NCBI RefSeq assembly: GCF_003343245.1
Contig: NZ_CP024901.1
Coordinates: 4,278,001-4,342,000, forward strand
DNA: 64,000 nucleotides
Direction: 5' to 3'
From: Photorhabdus laumondii subsp. laumondii
Lineage (GTDB): Bacteria; Pseudomonadota; Gammaproteobacteria; Enterobacterales; Enterobacteriaceae
The notes beneath the pieces are model-generated. The model was not told the DNA's origin and did no database searches. It saw only the letters and a list, made by a program, of their open reading frames with translations. The first letter of the stretch is position 1, and the number at the start of each line of letters is the position of its first letter. Made by a program: the position numbers and the translations under genes. Shown here in pieces: positions 20,260 through 31,680 of the stretch.

Positions 20260-20883
20260 ATGACTTATATTATTGCACTCACAGGTGGAATTGGCAGTGG
20301 TAAAACCACTATCGCCAATGCTTTTGCTGCGCTTGGTGTTCCTCTTGTCGATGCAGATATTATTGCCAGAGAAATCGTTGTTCCTGGAACGCCCGCTCTA
20401 CAAGCCATCACAGAACACTTTGGTCATGACATATTGACACCCGATGGTAACCTTAACCGAGCACTGTTACGCCAGAAAATATTCACAAACAATCAAGAAA
20501 AACAGTGGGTTAATCAACTTCTTCACCCTCTAATACATCAAGAAACCCGACGGCAATTAGAACAGATAATAGCACCTTATGTTATTTGGGTTATTCCATT
20601 ATTAGTCGAAAATAATTTAAGGCATCTGGCAGATCGGATTTTAGTCGTTGACGTTTCACCTGAAATACAAATCAGCCGGATAGCCACTCGTGATGGTATT
20701 AACTACCAACAAATTGAAAATATTTTGGCGGCACAGGCATCCCGTAGCGAGAGACTGGCTTATGCCGATGACATTATCTCAAATCATGATAACGTACAGG
20801 CAATTACTCCTCGTGTTGCCGAATTACATCAACAATACTTAAGATTAGCTGAATCAGCCAGACAGGACAATCATGATGAGTGA
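20260..20883 (+). CDS. coaE: dephospho-CoA kinase
   Basis: Last step of coenzyme A synthesis. The 207 residues start [22 protein letters not shown] with the P-loop GGIGSGKT at about 9-16, then DADIIARE, the LID/CoA region, and [31 protein letters not shown] precedes the ATG. The end overlaps the start of zapD. In E. coli guaC lies between hofC and coaE; it is absent here. Confidence 0.96.
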
Positions 20884-21628
20884 CACAACTTCTACAATCA
20901 TTTTTGAACATCCACTGAATGAAAAAATGCGAGCATGGTTGAGAATTGAATCTTCCCTACAACAACTCACAAGTCAACGCCATTTAAACTCATTGGCAAG
21001 CAGCCTCGCCTTTTTCCGCACAATAACTGAGTTACTTGAAGTGCTAGAACGCGGGGAAGTACGTTCAGAATTGCTAAAAGAATTAGAACGTCAACAGGCA
21101 AAATTAAAACAATGGGCTGAAATACCCGATGTTGATATAAATATCGTCAATAGTTTCAGATTAAAATTGAAAGAGCGGGCTATTGCATTAAGTAAAGCAC
21201 CACGATTAGGGCAATCCCTTAAAGAAGATAAAATTATCAGCCTAGTGCGCCAGCGCCTCAGTATTCCCAGTGGTTGTTGTGGTTTTGATCTACCCACCCT
21301 ACATCTATGGCTTCACTTACCACAATCAGAAAGAGATAAAATGGTCGCATTCTGGATTGATAGTTTGCTACCTCTCCAACAAGCCCTGGACAGTATTTTA
21401 GAACTCATCCGCCAATCTGCTATTTTTCGTTCAGAAATCAGTAAAAACGGTTTCCATCAGAATACAGCAGAAGGCGCAGATTTACTGAGATTACGTTTGC
21501 CATTAACCCCTTTATTGTTTCCCCAAATTTCCGGTCATAAGACCCGCTTTGCTATCCGTTTTTTACCATTGGATAGTGAAAAAGGCTCCGTGCCTGCTCA
21601 TTTACCATTTGAATTGGCATGCTGCTAA
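20873..21628 (+). CDS. zapD: cell division protein ZapD
   Basis: FtsZ-bundling cytosolic factor that helps stabilise the Z ring. The 251 residues match E. coli ZapD along the length: [16 protein letters not shown] at the start, [22 protein letters not shown] helix, [28 protein letters not shown], and [16 protein letters not shown] to the terminal ELACC. Two ATGs stand in tandem (20873, 20876) and either could be used. The start overlaps the coaE stop by eleven bases, so translation is coupled. Confidence 0.95.
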
Positions 21629-21658
21629 TATTACGAACTAATTATCAGGAAAATTATT

Positions 21659-21856
21659 ATGTCTGAATTACTCACGATTGAATGCCCAACATGTGGTAAA
21701 ACTGTGGTTTGGGGAGAAATAAGCCCATATCGCCCATTTTGCAGTAAACGCTGTCAATTAATTGACTTAGGCCAGTGGGCAAATGAAGAGAAGCGGATAC
21801 CAAGCCAAAGTGAAAACTCTGATAGTGATGATTGGAGTGGACAACCTGAGCAATAA
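21659..21856 (+). CDS. yacG: DNA gyrase inhibitor / zinc-binding protein YacG
   Basis: 65 residues with a four-cysteine zinc site: CPTC near residues 9-12 and FCSKRC near 27-32. The order and spacing match E. coli YacG, which binds GyrB and inhibits gyrase. An acidic, disordered tail follows. It is 30 bases downstream of zapD in the same direction, with AGGA before the ATG, and is the last gene of the coaE-zapD-yacG unit. Confidence 0.95.
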   Translation: MSELLTIECPTCGKTVVWGEISPYRPFCSKRCQLIDLGQWANEEKRIPSQSENSDSDDWSGQPEQ

Positions 21857-21858
21857 TA

Positions 21859-21888
21859 AATAGCCGCGTTATTAATAATGCGGCTATT
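21859..21888. terminator. bidirectional hairpin between yacG and mutT
   Basis: AATAGCCGC and GCGGCTATT form a 9-bp stem in the 38-base gap between the convergent ends of yacG and mutT. T-runs are weak on both sides. It probably serves as the shared terminator. Confidence 0.6.
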
Positions 21889-21894
21889 GACAAC

Positions 21895-22287
21895 TCAAGC
21901 GGTAAGTAATGCAACAATGCTGCGGTTAGCAGGCGGGAATTCATCAGCAATTAAATCTTTCTGTAATACCCACCGAGAAAGTTGCCCTTCTTTACCGAAA
22001 GGCTCATTTTCCCATTCATCCACCAAGAAGAAATACAGGGTAATCAACCTGTCAGGAAAATCATGTTCAACCGTTTTTACCAGATCATAATGAATAACTG
22101 TAATACCAATTTCTTCCTGTAACTCACGTATTAAAGCCTGTTCAGGCGTTTCTTCTTGCTCAACTTTCCCACCAGGGAATTCCCAGACCCCCCCCATATG
22201 GGCATCAGCATGACGCTGAGTAATAAAAATTTCATGTTGCGTATTTCTGATAATCCCAGCGGCTATATGTAGGTGTTTCTTTTCCAT
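21895..22287 (-). CDS. mutT: 8-oxo-dGTP diphosphatase
   Basis: Sanitises the nucleotide pool by hydrolysing 8-oxo-dGTP. The 130 residues carry the full Nudix box GGKVEQEETPEQALIRELQEE(IG) at about 37-59, with the catalytic REXXEE glutamates intact. The start MEKKHLHIAAGIIRN matches the family. It lies downstream of secA on the same strand, after a terminator, so it needs its own promoter or read-through. Confidence 0.96.
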   Translation of the reverse strand: MEKKHLHIAAGIIRNTQHEIFITQRHADAHMGGVWEFPGGKVEQEETPEQALIRELQEEIGITVIHYDLVKTVEHDFPDRLITLYFFLVDEWENEPFGKEGQLSRWVLQKDLIADEFPPANRSIVALLTA

Positions 22288-22379
22288 ATTACTCTTACTT
22301 CTTCATCTCTTCTTTTTGATTGCTCAACAACCAAATACTATATCCAACGTTGACGTTGCTCACTTAAAACTAACAGAGT

Positions 22380-22403
22380 AAAAAGGCGGTTTCCCGCCTT
22401 TTC
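22380..22403 (-). terminator. intrinsic terminator after secA
   Basis: AAAAGGCGG-TTTC-CCGCCTTTT forms an almost uninterrupted stem immediately downstream of the secA stop codon, followed on the minus strand by TTTTTAC. Confidence 0.8.
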
Positions 22404-22407
22404 ATCG

Positions 22408-25119
22408 TTACTGCAAGCGCCCGTGGCAATGTTTATATTTTTTACCCGATCCACAAGGACAAGGATCATTACGCCCTACTTTACGAGCTCCACTGGCAAT
22501 CTGAGCTTCTGTTGTAGACATCAATGCGCCTTTTTCAACCTCATGGCTTAATTGCTGTTGCTTTGCCAAGCGTTCAGCTTCCGCCCGGCGCTGTTGCTCC
22601 AATGCCTCTACTTCTTCCGGCAATCTCACTTGAACTTTGCTCAATGTACTAATCACTTCATATTTCAGCGATTCCAGCATGCTTGCAAACATAGCGAAAG
22701 ATTCACGTTTATATTCCTGTTTCGGATCTTTCTGAGCATAACCACGTAGATGGATACCTTGACGTAGGTAATCCATTGCAGCCAGATGCTCTTTCCACAA
22801 CATATCCAGAGTCTGCAACATGATACCTTTTTCGAAATTACGCATCATTTCAATGCCAACAATCTCTTCTTTGCGTTTATAGACTTCAACAGCCTGTTCA
22901 AGGATACGCTCACGCAACGTCTCTTCGTGTAACTCAGGCTCTTTATCCAACCACTCTTTGATCGGCAGCTCTAAATCGAAATCAGTCACTAAACGTTGCT
23001 GCAAACCTTCCACATCCCACATCTCTTCCAGAGATTGAGGGGGAATATAAGCATCAATGGTTGCTTTAAATACATCTTCACGAATGCTACCAATGGTTTC
23101 ACTAACATCACTCACATCCAACAAGTCGTTACGCTGAGCATAAATAGCACGGCGCTGATCGTTAGCAACATCATCGTATTCTAGCAATTGCTTACGTATA
23201 TCGAAGTTACGGCTCTCTACTTTACGTTGAGCATTGGCAATGGCTTTGGTTACCCACGGATGTTCAATCGCCTCACCCGGTTTCATACCCAGTTTACGCA
23301 TCATGCTAGTGACACGATCAGAGGCAAAAATACGCATCAGTGAGTCTTCCATTGATAAATAGAAACGGGATGATCCCGCATCCCCTTGACGCCCGGAACG
23401 CCCGCGTAACTGATTATCAATACGACGAGATTCATGACGCTCCGTACCGATAATATGCAAACCACCCGCCGCCAGAACCCTATCATGACGTTCCTGCCAT
23501 GCAGCTTTAATCTCTTCAATCTGAGCTTCTGTTGGCTCGGTCAGCTTAGCAATTTCTGCCTGCCAACTACCGCCTAGCACAATATCTGTACCACGACCCG
23601 CCATGTTAGTCGCAATGGTTACCGCGCTCGCTTGACCTGCCTGAGCAATAATGTCCGCTTCCATTGCATGAAATTTGGCGTTAAGTACGTTGTGCTCGAT
23701 ACCCGCGTTAGTCAGTTCACGGGAAACCAGTTCAGATTTTTCAATAGAAATAGTCCCCACCAATACCGGCTGCCCTTTACCGGTACGTTCGCGGATATCT
23801 TCAATGATAGCTTCAATTTTTTCAGCTTCGGTCATGTAAACCAGATCTGGCAAATCATTACGGATCATTGGACGGTTTGTCGGAACCACAATGGTATCAA
23901 GCTTATAAATAGAGCTAAACTCAAACGCTTCTGTATCTGCCGTACCGGTCATACCCGCCAGTTTTTCATACAACCGGAAGTAGTTTTGGAAGGTAATTGA
24001 AGCTAGGGTTTGGTTTTCATTCTGAATTTCTACACCTTCTTTAGCTTCAACAGCCTGATGCAATCCATCAGACCAGCGACGCCCCTGCATAGTACGGCCC
24101 GTATGCTCATCAACAATAATGACCTCACCATCTTTCACGATATAGTCAACATCACGGGTAAACAGTGCATGGGCACGTAGTGCGGCTGTAACATGGTGCA
24201 TTAACATGATATTGGTTGGCGAATATAGGGATTCACCTTCTTCCATCAAGCTGGCTTCTGACAGTAATTGTTCAATCAAAACTAAACCGCGTTCCGTCAA
24301 GTTAACCTGGCGGGACTTTTCGTCGACAGAAAAATGGCCTTCTCCCTGGAAAGTCTCTGAATCCTCTTTTTCCTGACGAATCAATTTAGGGATCAACTTA
24401 TTGACTTTGATATAAAGCTCAGAACTATCTTCAGCAGGGCCAGAGATAATCAATGGCGTCCGTGCTTCGTCGATTAGAATGGAGTCAACTTCATCCACTA
24501 GCGCATAATGTAACTTACGCTGAACACGCTCTTCCGGGCTAAATGCCATGTTGTCACGCAGATAGTCAAAGCCATATTCGTTGTTAGTACCATAGGTAAT
24601 ATCCGCAGCATATGCCTGGCGTTTAACGGGTGCCGGCATACCTGGCAGGTTAATACCAACACTCAATCCCAGAAATTCAAACAGTGGGCGGTTATTTTCG
24701 GCATCACGTTGCGCCAGATAATCATTCACAGTGACTACGTGAACACCACGCCCAGTTAATGCATTTAAATAAGCAGGCAAAGTCGCTGTCAGTGTTTTAC
24801 CTTCACCAGTGCGCATCTCCGCAATACAACGTTCATTCAGAACCATACCACCCAGTAACTGAACGTCGAAATGACGCATAGCAAACACGCGCTTACTTGC
24901 TTCACGTACTGTTGCAAATGCTTCAGGTAACAGATTTTCCAACGATTCGCCTTTTTCTAAACGGGCACGGAATTCGGCAGTTTTACCCTTCAATTCATCA
25001 TCAGACAATTTTTCAAACTCTGGCTCCATGCGGTTGATGACATCAACAACTTTACGCATACGACGCAATGTACGGTCATTACGACTACCAAAAACCTTTG
25101 TTAATAATTTAATCAGCAT
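22408..25119 (-). CDS. secA: preprotein translocase ATPase SecA
   Basis: Motor of the Sec export pathway. The 903 residues carry Walker [11 protein letters not shown] near 105-114, [19 protein letters not shown] as the DEVD motif, [11 protein letters not shown], and the C-terminal zinc site [14 protein letters not shown]. Length and sequence match the enterobacterial protein. It is preceded by secM, whose translational arrest regulates it, with 83 bases between. Confidence 0.98.
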   Translation of the reverse strand: MLIKLLTKVFGSRNDRTLRRMRKVVDVINRMEPEFEKLSDDELKGKTAEFRARLEKGESLENLLPEAFATVREASKRVFAMRHFDVQLLGGMVLNERCIAEMRTGEGKTLTATLPAYLNALTGRGVHVVTVNDYLAQRDAENNRPLFEFLGLSVGINLPGMPAPVKRQAYAADITYGTNNEYGFDYLRDNMAFSPEERVQRKLHYALVDEVDSILIDEARTPLIISGPAEDSSELYIKVNKLIPKLIRQEKEDSETFQGEGHFSVDEKSRQVNLTERGLVLIEQLLSEASLMEEGESLYSPTNIMLMHHVTAALRAHALFTRDVDYIVKDGEVIIVDEHTGRTMQGRRWSDGLHQAVEAKEGVEIQNENQTLASITFQNYFRLYEKLAGMTGTADTEAFEFSSIYKLDTIVVPTNRPMIRNDLPDLVYMTEAEKIEAIIEDIRERTGKGQPVLVGTISIEKSELVSRELTNAGIEHNVLNAKFHAMEADIIAQAGQASAVTIATNMAGRGTDIVLGGSWQAEIAKLTEPTEAQIEEIKAAWQERHDRVLAAGGLHIIGTERHESRRIDNQLRGRSGRQGDAGSSRFYLSMEDSLMRIFASDRVTSMMRKLGMKPGEAIEHPWVTKAIANAQRKVESRNFDIRKQLLEYDDVANDQRRAIYAQRNDLLDVSDVSETIGSIREDVFKATIDAYIPPQSLEEMWDVEGLQQRLVTDFDLELPIKEWLDKEPELHEETLRERILEQAVEVYKRKEEIVGIEMMRNFEKGIMLQTLDMLWKEHLAAMDYLRQGIHLRGYAQKDPKQEYKRESFAMFASMLESLKYEVISTLSKVQVRLPEEVEALEQQRRAEAERLAKQQQLSHEVEKGALMSTTEAQIASGARKVGRNDPCPCGSGKKYKHCHGRLQ

Positions 25120-25202
25120 AGTTAATTACATCTCAGATAAGGCCGTTATTTCGCAGCCAGCAAATAGTTATTTATTTCGAAAATTTGTAAAAAAACGAAG
25201 AT

Positions 25203-25727
25203 TCAGAGGTAAGCAGTAGGACCTGCACGGATACCTTGGGCTTTAGCAATCCAAAGCGTCAGAATATAAGAAGATTGTGATGCAACATTCAGGAACGGTA
25301 TATCTAAAACCGGCTCAGGTGGCTTAGGTTCCCGAATTAATAGTGTATTCAGGGTTTCCAGCACAAGCTGCTGAATATTGGAAGAACTTAACCGGATACT
25401 TTGTTTTGCTGTTTCATCGCTCATAGGCTGCGAAATAGAAAAAGCAAAAGAAAGCTGTCTGATCACGTTACGTACAGCATGTTGTTGCCAGTAATTAACG
25501 CCATTGGCTGGCTGGTGTTGAACATTCTGCAATGAAAATAGATTATCAAAAGCCGATAAAGCCTGATTTTGCCAGCTCTGACTAGGCGAGGTATTAGCTT
25601 GTGAGATATTATCGGTAACACCCGCTAAAATGGTAGGAGCGCCAATACTTGCCGCAACCACCCCTAATAACAGATGTGACCAGAAATAACGTCTGCCAAA
25701 TTGTCGCCAAAGATTTAGAATACCCAT
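25203..25727 (-). CDS. secM: SecM, secretion monitor and regulator of secA
   Basis: 174 residues with a signal peptide in the N-terminus (RQFGRRYFWSHLLLGVVAAS as in E. coli) and a C-terminal ribosome-arrest motif. In E. coli the motif is FxxxxWIxxxxGIRAGP; here it reads YILTLWIAKAQGIRAGP (residues about 154-170), so the critical Trp, Arg, Gly and Pro are kept. The Phe is Tyr, and Gln158 is Lys (E. coli numbering). Four residues follow (TAYL). Stalling of SecM unmasks the secA ribosome-binding site when export is slow. It is divergent from the DUF721 gene. Confidence 0.93.
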   Translation of the reverse strand: MGILNLWRQFGRRYFWSHLLLGVVAASIGAPTILAGVTDNISQANTSPSQSWQNQALSAFDNLFSLQNVQHQPANGVNYWQQHAVRNVIRQLSFAFSISQPMSDETAKQSIRLSSSNIQQLVLETLNTLLIREPKPPEPVLDIPFLNVASQSSYILTLWIAKAQGIRAGPTAYL

Positions 25728-25759
25728 TAATCCTTCATCATACCGGAGCTACTTTCATT

Positions 25760-26287
25760 ATGCGCGATAGCCGCCCACAATCATTAGATGTTCTTTTTGA
25801 AGACGCCGCCGCCGTTGAGAAAAGCCCGCTTCATGTTATCCAGCAACGTGCCGTCGCTTTGTTAAAACTTAACCGTGCCGTTATCAGCTTGCTTCCCGCA
25901 CAATTACATCCGTGGTGCCGGGTCGCTAATTATCGCAAACAAATTCTGGTACTGGAAGCAGGAAACGCCAGTTGGATGACCAGATTACGTTACGAGCTGC
26001 CAACGCTGCTTTCTACACTAAGAAGCGGAATTCTACCATCATTGTCATCTATCGACATCAGGATTAACCCATCACTCATGATTAAGCATGGCAATAGTGC
26101 GCAGAGCTTCGCAAAAACGATGAGAGATGATCATAAAACTTTACCGACACGTCAGTTAAGTCAAGAGAGTGCGAAAGAATTAATAACGCTAGCGAACCGT
26201 AGTCCAAAAAAGCTGAAGGAAAGATTAGAACGACTAGCTGCACTGGCCGGAGAGAGTGCCAGTACAGCTAAAACGACTAAGCGATAA
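25760..26287 (+). CDS. DUF721 (DciA-like) protein
   Basis: 175 residues starting MRDSRPQSLDVLFEDA, with GGAG 11 bases upstream. The central region (about 27-110: ALLKLNRAVISLLPAQLHPWCRVANY...LEAGNASWMTRLRYELPTLLSTLR) fits DUF721, the family of DciA, a loader/operator of the DnaB helicase in bacteria without DnaC. The Lys/Arg-rich C-terminal tail (about 135-175) looks disordered. A DUF721 gene next to secA/secM is a known arrangement outside E. coli. The gene overlaps the secM promoter region divergently. Whether it still acts on the helicase in a DnaC-containing enterobacterium is unknown. Confidence 0.75.
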   Translation: MRDSRPQSLDVLFEDAAAVEKSPLHVIQQRAVALLKLNRAVISLLPAQLHPWCRVANYRKQILVLEAGNASWMTRLRYELPTLLSTLRSGILPSLSSIDIRINPSLMIKHGNSAQSFAKTMRDDHKTLPTRQLSQESAKELITLANRSPKKLKERLERLAALAGESASTAKTTKR

Positions 26288-26414
26288 CGCTAAATAAATT
26301 TAAGTGCTAACGCTGAATAGTGCTAACGCCGAGTAAAAAACATCAGCGAAAATAAAATCACTGATAACATAACCCACTGATATATCATTAAATTATTATC
26401 AGCATACTAGAGAG

Positions 26415-27365
<951 letters not shown>

Positions 27366-27430
27366 TCACTATACACTATGATTGGCGGGCAAGTTTAGCA
27401 CAAAAAGCGGAGAATCCAATTTTTTAGCTA

Positions 27431-28591
27431 TTAATCGGCCTGTTTACGCAAAAATGCAGGAATATCCAAATAATCGGGCTCCTTACTCGTTTGTACGCTT
27501 TGGTCATTCACCACTTTTGCTGCTGGTTTATTTTCTTCAGACAATGAAGACATACCGCCAGACATTTGCTGATGACGGTGTTCCATTACGCTTGACTGAG
27601 AAGATTTATTGGTAACCAACGTAATTTCAGGACGTTTATCCATACCAATACCCGTGGCAACCACAGTCACCCGCAACTCATCATTCATGTCTGGATCCAG
27701 AGAGGTACCGATCACGACAGTTGCATTATCAGATGCAAATGCACGGATCGTGTTACCCACTGTTTCGAACTCATCCAAACGCAGATCAAAGCCAGCAGTA
27801 ATGTTAACCAAAACACCACGAGCGCCTGACAAGTCGATATCTTCCAGCAATGGGCTGGATATCGCCATCTCAGCAGCTTCTTCCGCACGATCTTCGCCCT
27901 GCGCAATACCGGAACCCATCATGGCGTAGCCCATTTCGGACATCACGGTACGCACATCAGCAAAGTCAACATTCATTAGACCTGGACGCGTGATCAGTTC
28001 AGCGATACCCTGAACCGCACCTTTCAAAACATCATTAGCTGCGCCGAAAGCGTCCAGTAGTGAAATGCCGCGGCCAAGCACTTTTAACAGTTTGTCGTTA
28101 GGGATAGTAATCAATGAATCTACATGCTTAGACAATTCAGTGATCCCTTGTTCGGCAAACGCCATGCGCTTCTTACCTTCGAAATTGAAAGGCTTAGTCA
28201 CCACAGCAACTGTCAGAATCCCAAGCTCTTTTGCAATTTCAGCTACCACAGGCGCTGCGCCAGTACCAGTACCACCACCCATACCGGCAGCGATAAATAC
28301 CATATCTGCACCATCAAGTGCGGTGCGCAATGCATCACGATCTTCTTGAGCAGCAGTACGACCAACTTCCGGGTTTGCCCCAGCCCCCAAACCTTTAGTA
28401 ATACCATTACCAATCTGGATAGTCTGGCCGACAGCAGTTTTACGCAATGCCTGGGCATCCGTATTTACTGCAAAGAATTCAACACCTTCGATGCGTTCAC
28501 GCACCATGTGCTCAACAGCGTTACCGCCGCCACCGCCGACGCCGATGACTTTAATCACCGCGTCATTGGTTAATTCTATTGGTTCAAACAT
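27431..28591 (-). CDS. ftsZ: cell division GTPase FtsZ
   Basis: Tubulin homologue that forms the Z ring. 386 residues; nucleotide-binding [13 protein letters not shown] near 17-29 and the tubulin signature [14 protein letters not shown] near 105-118. The variable linker is followed by the conserved tail [14 protein letters not shown] (371-384), the binding site for FtsA, ZipA, MinC and ZapD. It lies 62 bases after ftsA at the end of the dcw cluster. Confidence 0.98.
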   Translation of the reverse strand: MFEPIELTNDAVIKVIGVGGGGGNAVEHMVRERIEGVEFFAVNTDAQALRKTAVGQTIQIGNGITKGLGAGANPEVGRTAAQEDRDALRTALDGADMVFIAAGMGGGTGTGAAPVVAEIAKELGILTVAVVTKPFNFEGKKRMAFAEQGITELSKHVDSLITIPNDKLLKVLGRGISLLDAFGAANDVLKGAVQGIAELITRPGLMNVDFADVRTVMSEMGYAMMGSGIAQGEDRAEEAAEMAISSPLLEDIDLSGARGVLVNITAGFDLRLDEFETVGNTIRAFASDNATVVIGTSLDPDMNDELRVTVVATGIGMDKRPEITLVTNKSSQSSVMEHRHQQMSGGMSSLSEENKPAAKVVNDQSVQTSKEPDYLDIPAFLRKQAD

Positions 28592-28653
28592 ATAGTTTCT
28601 CTCCGCTTTGTGCCTTTATATCGAGACTAAAAAAACTCAGCCTCTGTATAAAA

Positions 28654-29910
28654 TTAAAACTCTTTTTTCAGCCAGCTACTGACTCTCTTAAACCAACGGC
28701 TCACTGAAACATGTTTTTCAATATCCGCATCACCATTAAGATGAGAGGCTTTTCCGTAATGCAGCAACCCTACCGCTGTTGAATAATAGGGTTGCTGCGC
28801 ATAGTCCGTCAGACCAGTAATATTAAGAGGTTGGCCGATACGCACCTGAGCATGGAACACACGCTGAGCACATTCAGCCAAACCATCAATCTGAGCACCA
28901 CCGCCAGTCAAGACAATACCCGCCGCCAGATGGTGTTTAACCCCCTGCTGGCGTAACTGTTCCTGCAATCGCAAGATTTCATCATTCACTAAATTCAGTA
29001 ATTCGATGTAACGCGGCTCAATGACTTCAGCCAACGTCTGACGCTGTAAGCTACGTGGTGGGCGTCCACCGACACTAGGTACCTCCACACTTTCATCTTT
29101 GCTGACCAACGAACCTAGTGCACAACCGTGGCGTACTTTTATCGTTTCTGCATCGCTTGGTGGCGTACCAAAGGCATAAGCAATATCACTGGTGACAACG
29201 TTACCGGCATAAGGAATAACTTTGGTATGACGCAACGCTCCGCCGGTATACACCGCAATATCCATCGTCCCGCCGCCAATATCTACCACGCAAACGCCCA
29301 ATTCACGCTCGTCTTCGGTCAAAACAGCATAGCTGGCAGCCAACCCGGAAAAAATAAGCTGGTCGACTTTCAAACCACAGCGTTCAACCGCTTTTGCAAT
29401 ATTTTTCGCCATATCATTATGACAGGTAATCAAGTGAACTTTAGCCTGCATACGCACACCGGAAAGCCCCACCGGATTTTTAATACCTTCTTGATAATCG
29501 ATAGCATATTCTTGCGGAATAACATGCAGTATTCGGTATTCATCACGTACACGAACTGATTTGGCAGTATGAACAACATTGTCTACATCTTCCTGAGTAA
29601 CTTCCTCTTCGGAAATAGGAACCATCCCGATTTCATTCTGACAACTGATATGTTTTCCAGATAACGCCAGATAAACAGAGGAAATTTGACAATCTGCCAT
29701 CAATTCAGCCTGATCGATAGCCCGCTGTACACATTTAACAACCGACTCCAGGTCGTTTACACCGCCTTTATCCATACCGCGGGATGGACAGCTTCCCACC
29801 CCGATAATATTAACCATACCATCGGGCAGAATTTCACCAACAAGGGCAGATACCTTTGCTGTGCCAATCTCTAGGCCAACTACTAATTTTCTGTCCGTCG
29901 ATTTGATCAT
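28654..29910 (-). CDS. ftsA: cell division protein FtsA
   Basis: Actin-like ATPase that tethers FtsZ to the membrane. 418 residues: KLVVGLEIGTAKVSALVGE at the start, VCVVDIGGGTMDIAVYTGG near 205, IVLTGGGAQIDGL near 335, and a C-terminal amphipathic membrane-targeting helix (SRWFKRVSSWLKKEF). It follows ftsQ by 41 bases. Confidence 0.98.
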   Translation of the reverse strand: MIKSTDRKLVVGLEIGTAKVSALVGEILPDGMVNIIGVGSCPSRGMDKGGVNDLESVVKCVQRAIDQAELMADCQISSVYLALSGKHISCQNEIGMVPISEEEVTQEDVDNVVHTAKSVRVRDEYRILHVIPQEYAIDYQEGIKNPVGLSGVRMQAKVHLITCHNDMAKNIAKAVERCGLKVDQLIFSGLAASYAVLTEDERELGVCVVDIGGGTMDIAVYTGGALRHTKVIPYAGNVVTSDIAYAFGTPPSDAETIKVRHGCALGSLVSKDESVEVPSVGGRPPRSLQRQTLAEVIEPRYIELLNLVNDEILRLQEQLRQQGVKHHLAAGIVLTGGGAQIDGLAECAQRVFHAQVRIGQPLNITGLTDYAQQPYYSTAVGLLHYGKASHLNGDADIEKHVSVSRWFKRVSSWLKKEF

Positions 29911-29951
29911 CGTTGTTCTGCCTGCCTCATATAATTATTGCCAGTAATTGT

Positions 29952-30758
29952 TTATTGCCTTTTGACCGGAGCATTAGGATCACCAATGGGTAAAGGCGCC
30001 CAACCTACCGCGGCACCACTGTCATAACGCAAATCCACGTAATCTACCCTTTTCTCTGTGTTCTGCTGTAACAGCGGATAAAGCTCGATAAAACGTTTAA
30101 TACGGCCTGTTGTATCCATTCTTCCCAGCTTTAGCTGGATACCATTATCCAGAGTCAGTTGCCAGGAACGACGCGCAGTCATTGCCGCCGATTTTAATTT
30201 CAGTTTATTGGCAGCGAGAAGTTTAGTCATGGCCCGGTAACCATCAAGGACTTCTTTTTCACTGCCTTGTGGGCCATAAAGCATCGGAAAATACCCTTTA
30301 GCTCCCCATTCAGCCGGAATGCTGAATACCTGACCTTCGGCATCCAGCATCTGTGTGTCATTCCAGCGCACATAAGGAACATATTCTACCAGATGAATTC
30401 TCAGTTCATCAGGCCACTGTTTACGGACAGTGACTTGCCTTATCCACGGCATCCGTTCAATTTGTTGCTGAATGATATTCACATCCTGCGTCATGAAAGT
30501 TCCCGGTTGCCCTAATGACAAAATTGCCCGCCGGATATCATCGTTGGTCGTGTAGTGACGCTCACCCGTTACCACCAGTTTTGAAATAGGCAATCTGTTA
30601 GCATCTTTCATCCAGTTAAGGACGGCCAAACCTCCCCAAATAATGGTCCCAAGTACCATCAGGAAGAAGATAAGCCCTGCCAGGTAAGAGCCGTTACTAG
30701 GACGGGAACTGCTACTTTCATTATCCCGTCCCCTCACTTTCAGGGCCGCTTGAGACAT
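29952..30758 (-). CDS. ftsQ: cell division protein FtsQ
   Basis: Bitopic inner-membrane divisome protein linking early and late components (with FtsB and FtsL). 268 residues: a cytoplasmic N-terminus, one membrane segment (about 24-47, [20 protein letters not shown]), a POTRA domain ([23 protein letters not shown]...) and a beta domain. The start is one base from the ddlB stop, so translation is coupled. Confidence 0.96.
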   Translation of the reverse strand: MSQAALKVRGRDNESSSSRPSNGSYLAGLIFFLMVLGTIIWGGLAVLNWMKDANRLPISKLVVTGERHYTTNDDIRRAILSLGQPGTFMTQDVNIIQQQIERMPWIRQVTVRKQWPDELRIHLVEYVPYVRWNDTQMLDAEGQVFSIPAEWGAKGYFPMLYGPQGSEKEVLDGYRAMTKLLAANKLKLKSAAMTARRSWQLTLDNGIQLKLGRMDTTGRIKRFIELYPLLQQNTEKRVDYVDLRYDSGAAVGWAPLPIGDPNAPVKRQ

Positions 30759-30759
30759 A

Positions 30760-31680
30760 TCAATCAGCCAACTCCAAAATCTTTACCACCAACTGTGAAA
30801 AACTTAATCCAGCCTGACGCGCAGCCATCGGCACCAAGCTGTGGCTGGTCATCCCCGGAGAGGTATTCACTTCCAACAGATAGAAATCACCATCAGTATC
30901 CATCATGACATCAACTCGCCCCCAACCACTGCATCCAACTGACTGATAAGCTTTAAGCGCCAGTTCTGCCAATTGCTGCTCTTTTTCATCACTTAAGCCA
31001 CTTGGACAAAAATATTGTGTTTCTTCAGACCAATATTTTGCATCATAGTCATAAAAAACAGCAGCGGGTTGAATACGAATAGAAGGTAAAGCCGTATCAC
31101 CAAGGATGGCTACTGTGTATTCCGGGCCGTGCAACCATTTTTCGACCAGCAAGTCAACGTCATAACGAAACGCAGCCTCTAATGCACCACGCAACTCCGA
31201 AATCTCATTAACCTTAGTCATACCAACACTGGAACCTTCCAGACTTGGCTTAACAATTAATGGCAAACCTAAATCTGCTACATATTCTTGGAGTTGAGAA
31301 TCAGTCAATCGTTCAACTTGCTGAGAATTAATTGAAACATACGGCGAAACAGTCAACCCAATTCCCTGCCATACCTGTTTTGTACGCAATTTATCCATTG
31401 ACAGTGCAGAAGCCATCACGCCACTACCGGTATAGGGTAACTGCAAAAATTCCAATACCCCTTGCAAAGTACCGTCTTCCCCACCACGCCCATGAAGCGC
31501 GATAAAGACTTTCTCAAATCCGGCCTCTTTAAGTTGAGTCACAGGAAAATCTTTTGTATCAACTGGATGTGCATCAATACCCGCTTCTCTCAATCCAGCC
31601 AACACGGCTTGTCCCGATAACAGCGAAACTTCACGCTCAGCGGAAGTTCCTCCCAACAGTACCGCGACTTTCTCAGCCAT
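30760..31680 (-). CDS. ddlB: D-alanine--D-alanine ligase
   Basis: ATP-grasp enzyme that makes the D-Ala-D-Ala dipeptide. From [23 protein letters not shown] the protein has 306 residues, as in E. coli Ddl[28 protein letters not shown] and the Mg-binding [15 protein letters not shown] are visible. The upstream in-frame ATG (five codons earlier) is not conserved. It overlaps the end of murC by eight bases. Confidence 0.97.
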   Translation of the reverse strand: MAEKVAVLLGGTSAEREVSLLSGQAVLAGLREAGIDAHPVDTKDFPVTQLKEAGFEKVFIALHGRGGEDGTLQGVLEFLQLPYTGSGVMASALSMDKLRTKQVWQGIGLTVSPYVSINSQQVERLTDSQLQEYVADLGLPLIVKPSLEGSSVGMTKVNEISELRGALEAAFRYDVDLLVEKWLHGPEYTVAILGDTALPSIRIQPAAVFYDYDAKYWSEETQYFCPSGLSDEKEQQLAELALKAYQSVGCSGWGRVDVMMDTDGDFYLLEVNTSPGMTSHSLVPMAARQAGLSFSQLVVKILELAD

